The notes under the pieces were generated by a model. That model was not told the DNA's origin. It saw only the letters and a program-made list of their open reading frames with translations, and did not search any database. Below, piece by piece: positions 13,435-14,451 of a stretch of 14,451 bases of DNA. The position numbers and the translations under genes are program-made. Position 1 is the stretch's first letter; each line of letters begins with the position of its first letter. The stretch comes from Candidatus Woesearchaeota archaeon (GTDB lineage Archaea > Nanobdellota > Nanobdellia > Woesearchaeales > GW2011-AR9): NCBI GenBank assembly GCA_016179995.1, contig JACPCC010000001.1:1-14451 (forward strand), read 5' to 3'.

Positions 13435-14376
13435 TTACCTTCTCGTAATCGTCTCAAATATTTCTTTTAATGAAGGCTTACGCACATCCATATCATTCAA
13501 ATAAAGATTCTGCTCTTTAATCATCTGCAATAAACCACTTACTGTCTGCTGAATATCATTAGGATAAACCACTAAACTATTTCCTTTATCGACTATTTTT
13601 TCCACCGGCAAGCGCCTGATTAACTGCAATATTTGCTCTTTGTTTTCACCCGGTTTTAATGTAATGGTTACATTTTCTCGCAGGAAAGGTTTTTTTACCT
13701 CATCAATTAAACCATGGCAGAAAACATTTCCTTTGTTAACGATAGCCACTTTATTGCAAATTTCTTCGACATTATCTAGGTGGTGTGAAGCAATAACAAT
13801 AGTAACCCCCTGCTTATTGGCCTGCTGCAGCAAAGACAAAATTTCTTTCTGTAAATTGCTGTCTAAATCTGCCGTGGGCTCGTCTAAGACCAGCACTTTT
13901 GGTTTGTGTATTAAACTGCAGGCAATATCCAAACGACGGCGCATTCCCTCGGAGAGGTGCTCAGCTATTTTGTTTCTATGTTCAAACAAACGAGTGAAAG
14001 TCAGCAGATTTTTAATATTACTCACTAAAGTAGCTTCCGGAACATTATACAATTTGCCAAAATGAATTAAGTTCTCTTTGACGGTAAGTTTAGGATAAAA
14101 AGAATTATGCTGCGGTGTAAAGCCAATCTGCTTCTTCACTTTATGCAATTCCCGGCTCAAATCCCGAGCAGGAAGCGTAGCTTCTATCTGATATGAAATA
14201 CTACCATCCGTCGGCTGCAAGAAGCCAGTAATCATGTTCAAAAGAGTAGTCTTCCCACTACCCGACTCCCCAATAATACCATAAACATCACCTTCCTCAA
14301 TCGTGAGATTTACCCCTTGGAGAATAGGGACTTTTTCGTACTCTTTCGATACCTCTTTTAGCTGTACTAAAGCCAC
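13435..14376 (-). CDS. ABC transporter ATP-binding protein
   Basis: 313 residues from the GTG at 14376. Motifs in order are Walker A GESGSGKT (36-43), Q-loop Gln89 (FTPQHNSF), signature LSEGM (141-145), Walker B VLVLDE (161-166) with D-loop ADLD, and the switch His198 (ASHHLDN). The LSEGMRRRLDIA form of the signature is common in ABC-2/drug and Nod-type exporters. A C-terminal extension (about 230-313) with two beta-alpha units resembles the regulatory tail of such exporters. It is the first gene before the permease, 69 nt upstream of it, so the two form one exporter at the cytoplasmic membrane. A TTG at 14382 would add two residues, but it lies only 19.5 bp from the box A centre, whereas the GTG has the 25.5-bp spacing of the other leaderless genes. 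Substrate unknown. Confidence 0.88.
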   Translation of the reverse strand: MALVQLKEVSKEYEKVPILQGVNLTIEEGDVYGIIGESGSGKTTLLNMITGFLQPTDGSISYQIEATLPARDLSRELHKVKKQIGFTPQHNSFYPKLTVKENLIHFGKLYNVPEATLVSNIKNLLTFTRLFEHRNKIAEHLSEGMRRRLDIACSLIHKPKVLVLDEPTADLDSNLQKEILSLLQQANKQGVTIVIASHHLDNVEEICNKVAIVNKGNVFCHGLIDEVKKPFLRENVTITLKPGENKEQILQLIRRLPVEKIVDKGNSLVVYPNDIQQTVSGLLQMIKEQNLYLNDMDVRKPSLKEIFETITRR

Positions 14377-14397
14377 AGGCAAATGAATGTCCTAAGG

Positions 14398-14405
14398 TAT
14401 ATAAA
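14398..14405 (-). promoter_or_regulatory. Box A promoter of the ABC exporter operon (leaderless)
   Basis: On the minus strand TTTATATA, centred at 14401.5, predicts transcription from about 14376, exactly at the in-frame GTG. The remaining 46 bases to the window end show nothing recognisable. Confidence 0.6.
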
Positions 14406-14451
14406 GGTTTTTGCTTTTGGTATGTGCATAGCTCGTTCGCGCAGTTTCCTC

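Noticed and set aside
13640..14065. 141-codon plus-strand ORF inside the ABC ATPase gene
   Set aside because: It lies wholly opposite a gene with all ABC motifs and has no recognisable features of its own.

Overview
The window looks archaeal, and I infer a small-genome AT-rich lineage of the DPANN type (Woesearchaeota/Pacearchaeota-like). The support is a class-1 release factor of the aRF1 family, a geranylgeranyl-reductase-type flavoprotein (archaeal lipid saturation), an AK6/Fap7-type nucleotide kinase and an S-layer-like surface protein. Archaeal box A promoters (TTTATAAA / TTTAAATA) sit about 26 bp before several start codons, so those mRNAs would be leaderless. No tRNA, rRNA or CRISPR array was seen. 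The lineage assignment is inference.

Layout. 1-3163 (+) is the 3' part of a very long surface protein built from Ig/cadherin-like repeats. 3363-4721 (+) is a signal-peptide and membrane-anchored S-layer-like protein that shares a C-terminal CARDB-like domain with the first. 4955-6226 (+) is an Orc1/Cdc6-like AAA ATPase with a winged helix, and 6292-7392 (+) is a geranylgeranyl reductase-like flavoprotein. On the minus strand, 10264 down to 7502 encodes aRF1 interrupted by an intein, then a SprT/YgjP-like metalloprotease, then a small four-helix membrane protein. 10265-10572 holds two promoters facing apart and, between them, a 143-bp MITE-like element with 18-bp perfect terminal inverted repeats and a 9-bp target duplication. 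10573-11036 (+) is a RelB/RelE-type toxin-antitoxin pair. On the minus strand, 14376 down to 11023 encodes an ABC exporter: an ATPase followed by a permease whose reading frame continues into a complete AK6/Fap7-like kinase.

How it fits together. The first two genes probably build the cell envelope and may interact through their related terminal domains. The ABC ATPase and permease form one transporter. The most striking items are the 144-residue endonuclease-free intein placed directly after the catalytic GGQ of the release factor (about 28% GC against about 43% in flanking release-factor sequence by my hand count), the MITE, the permease-kinase fusion, and the mosaic repeats with a recombination-like scar in the surface protein.
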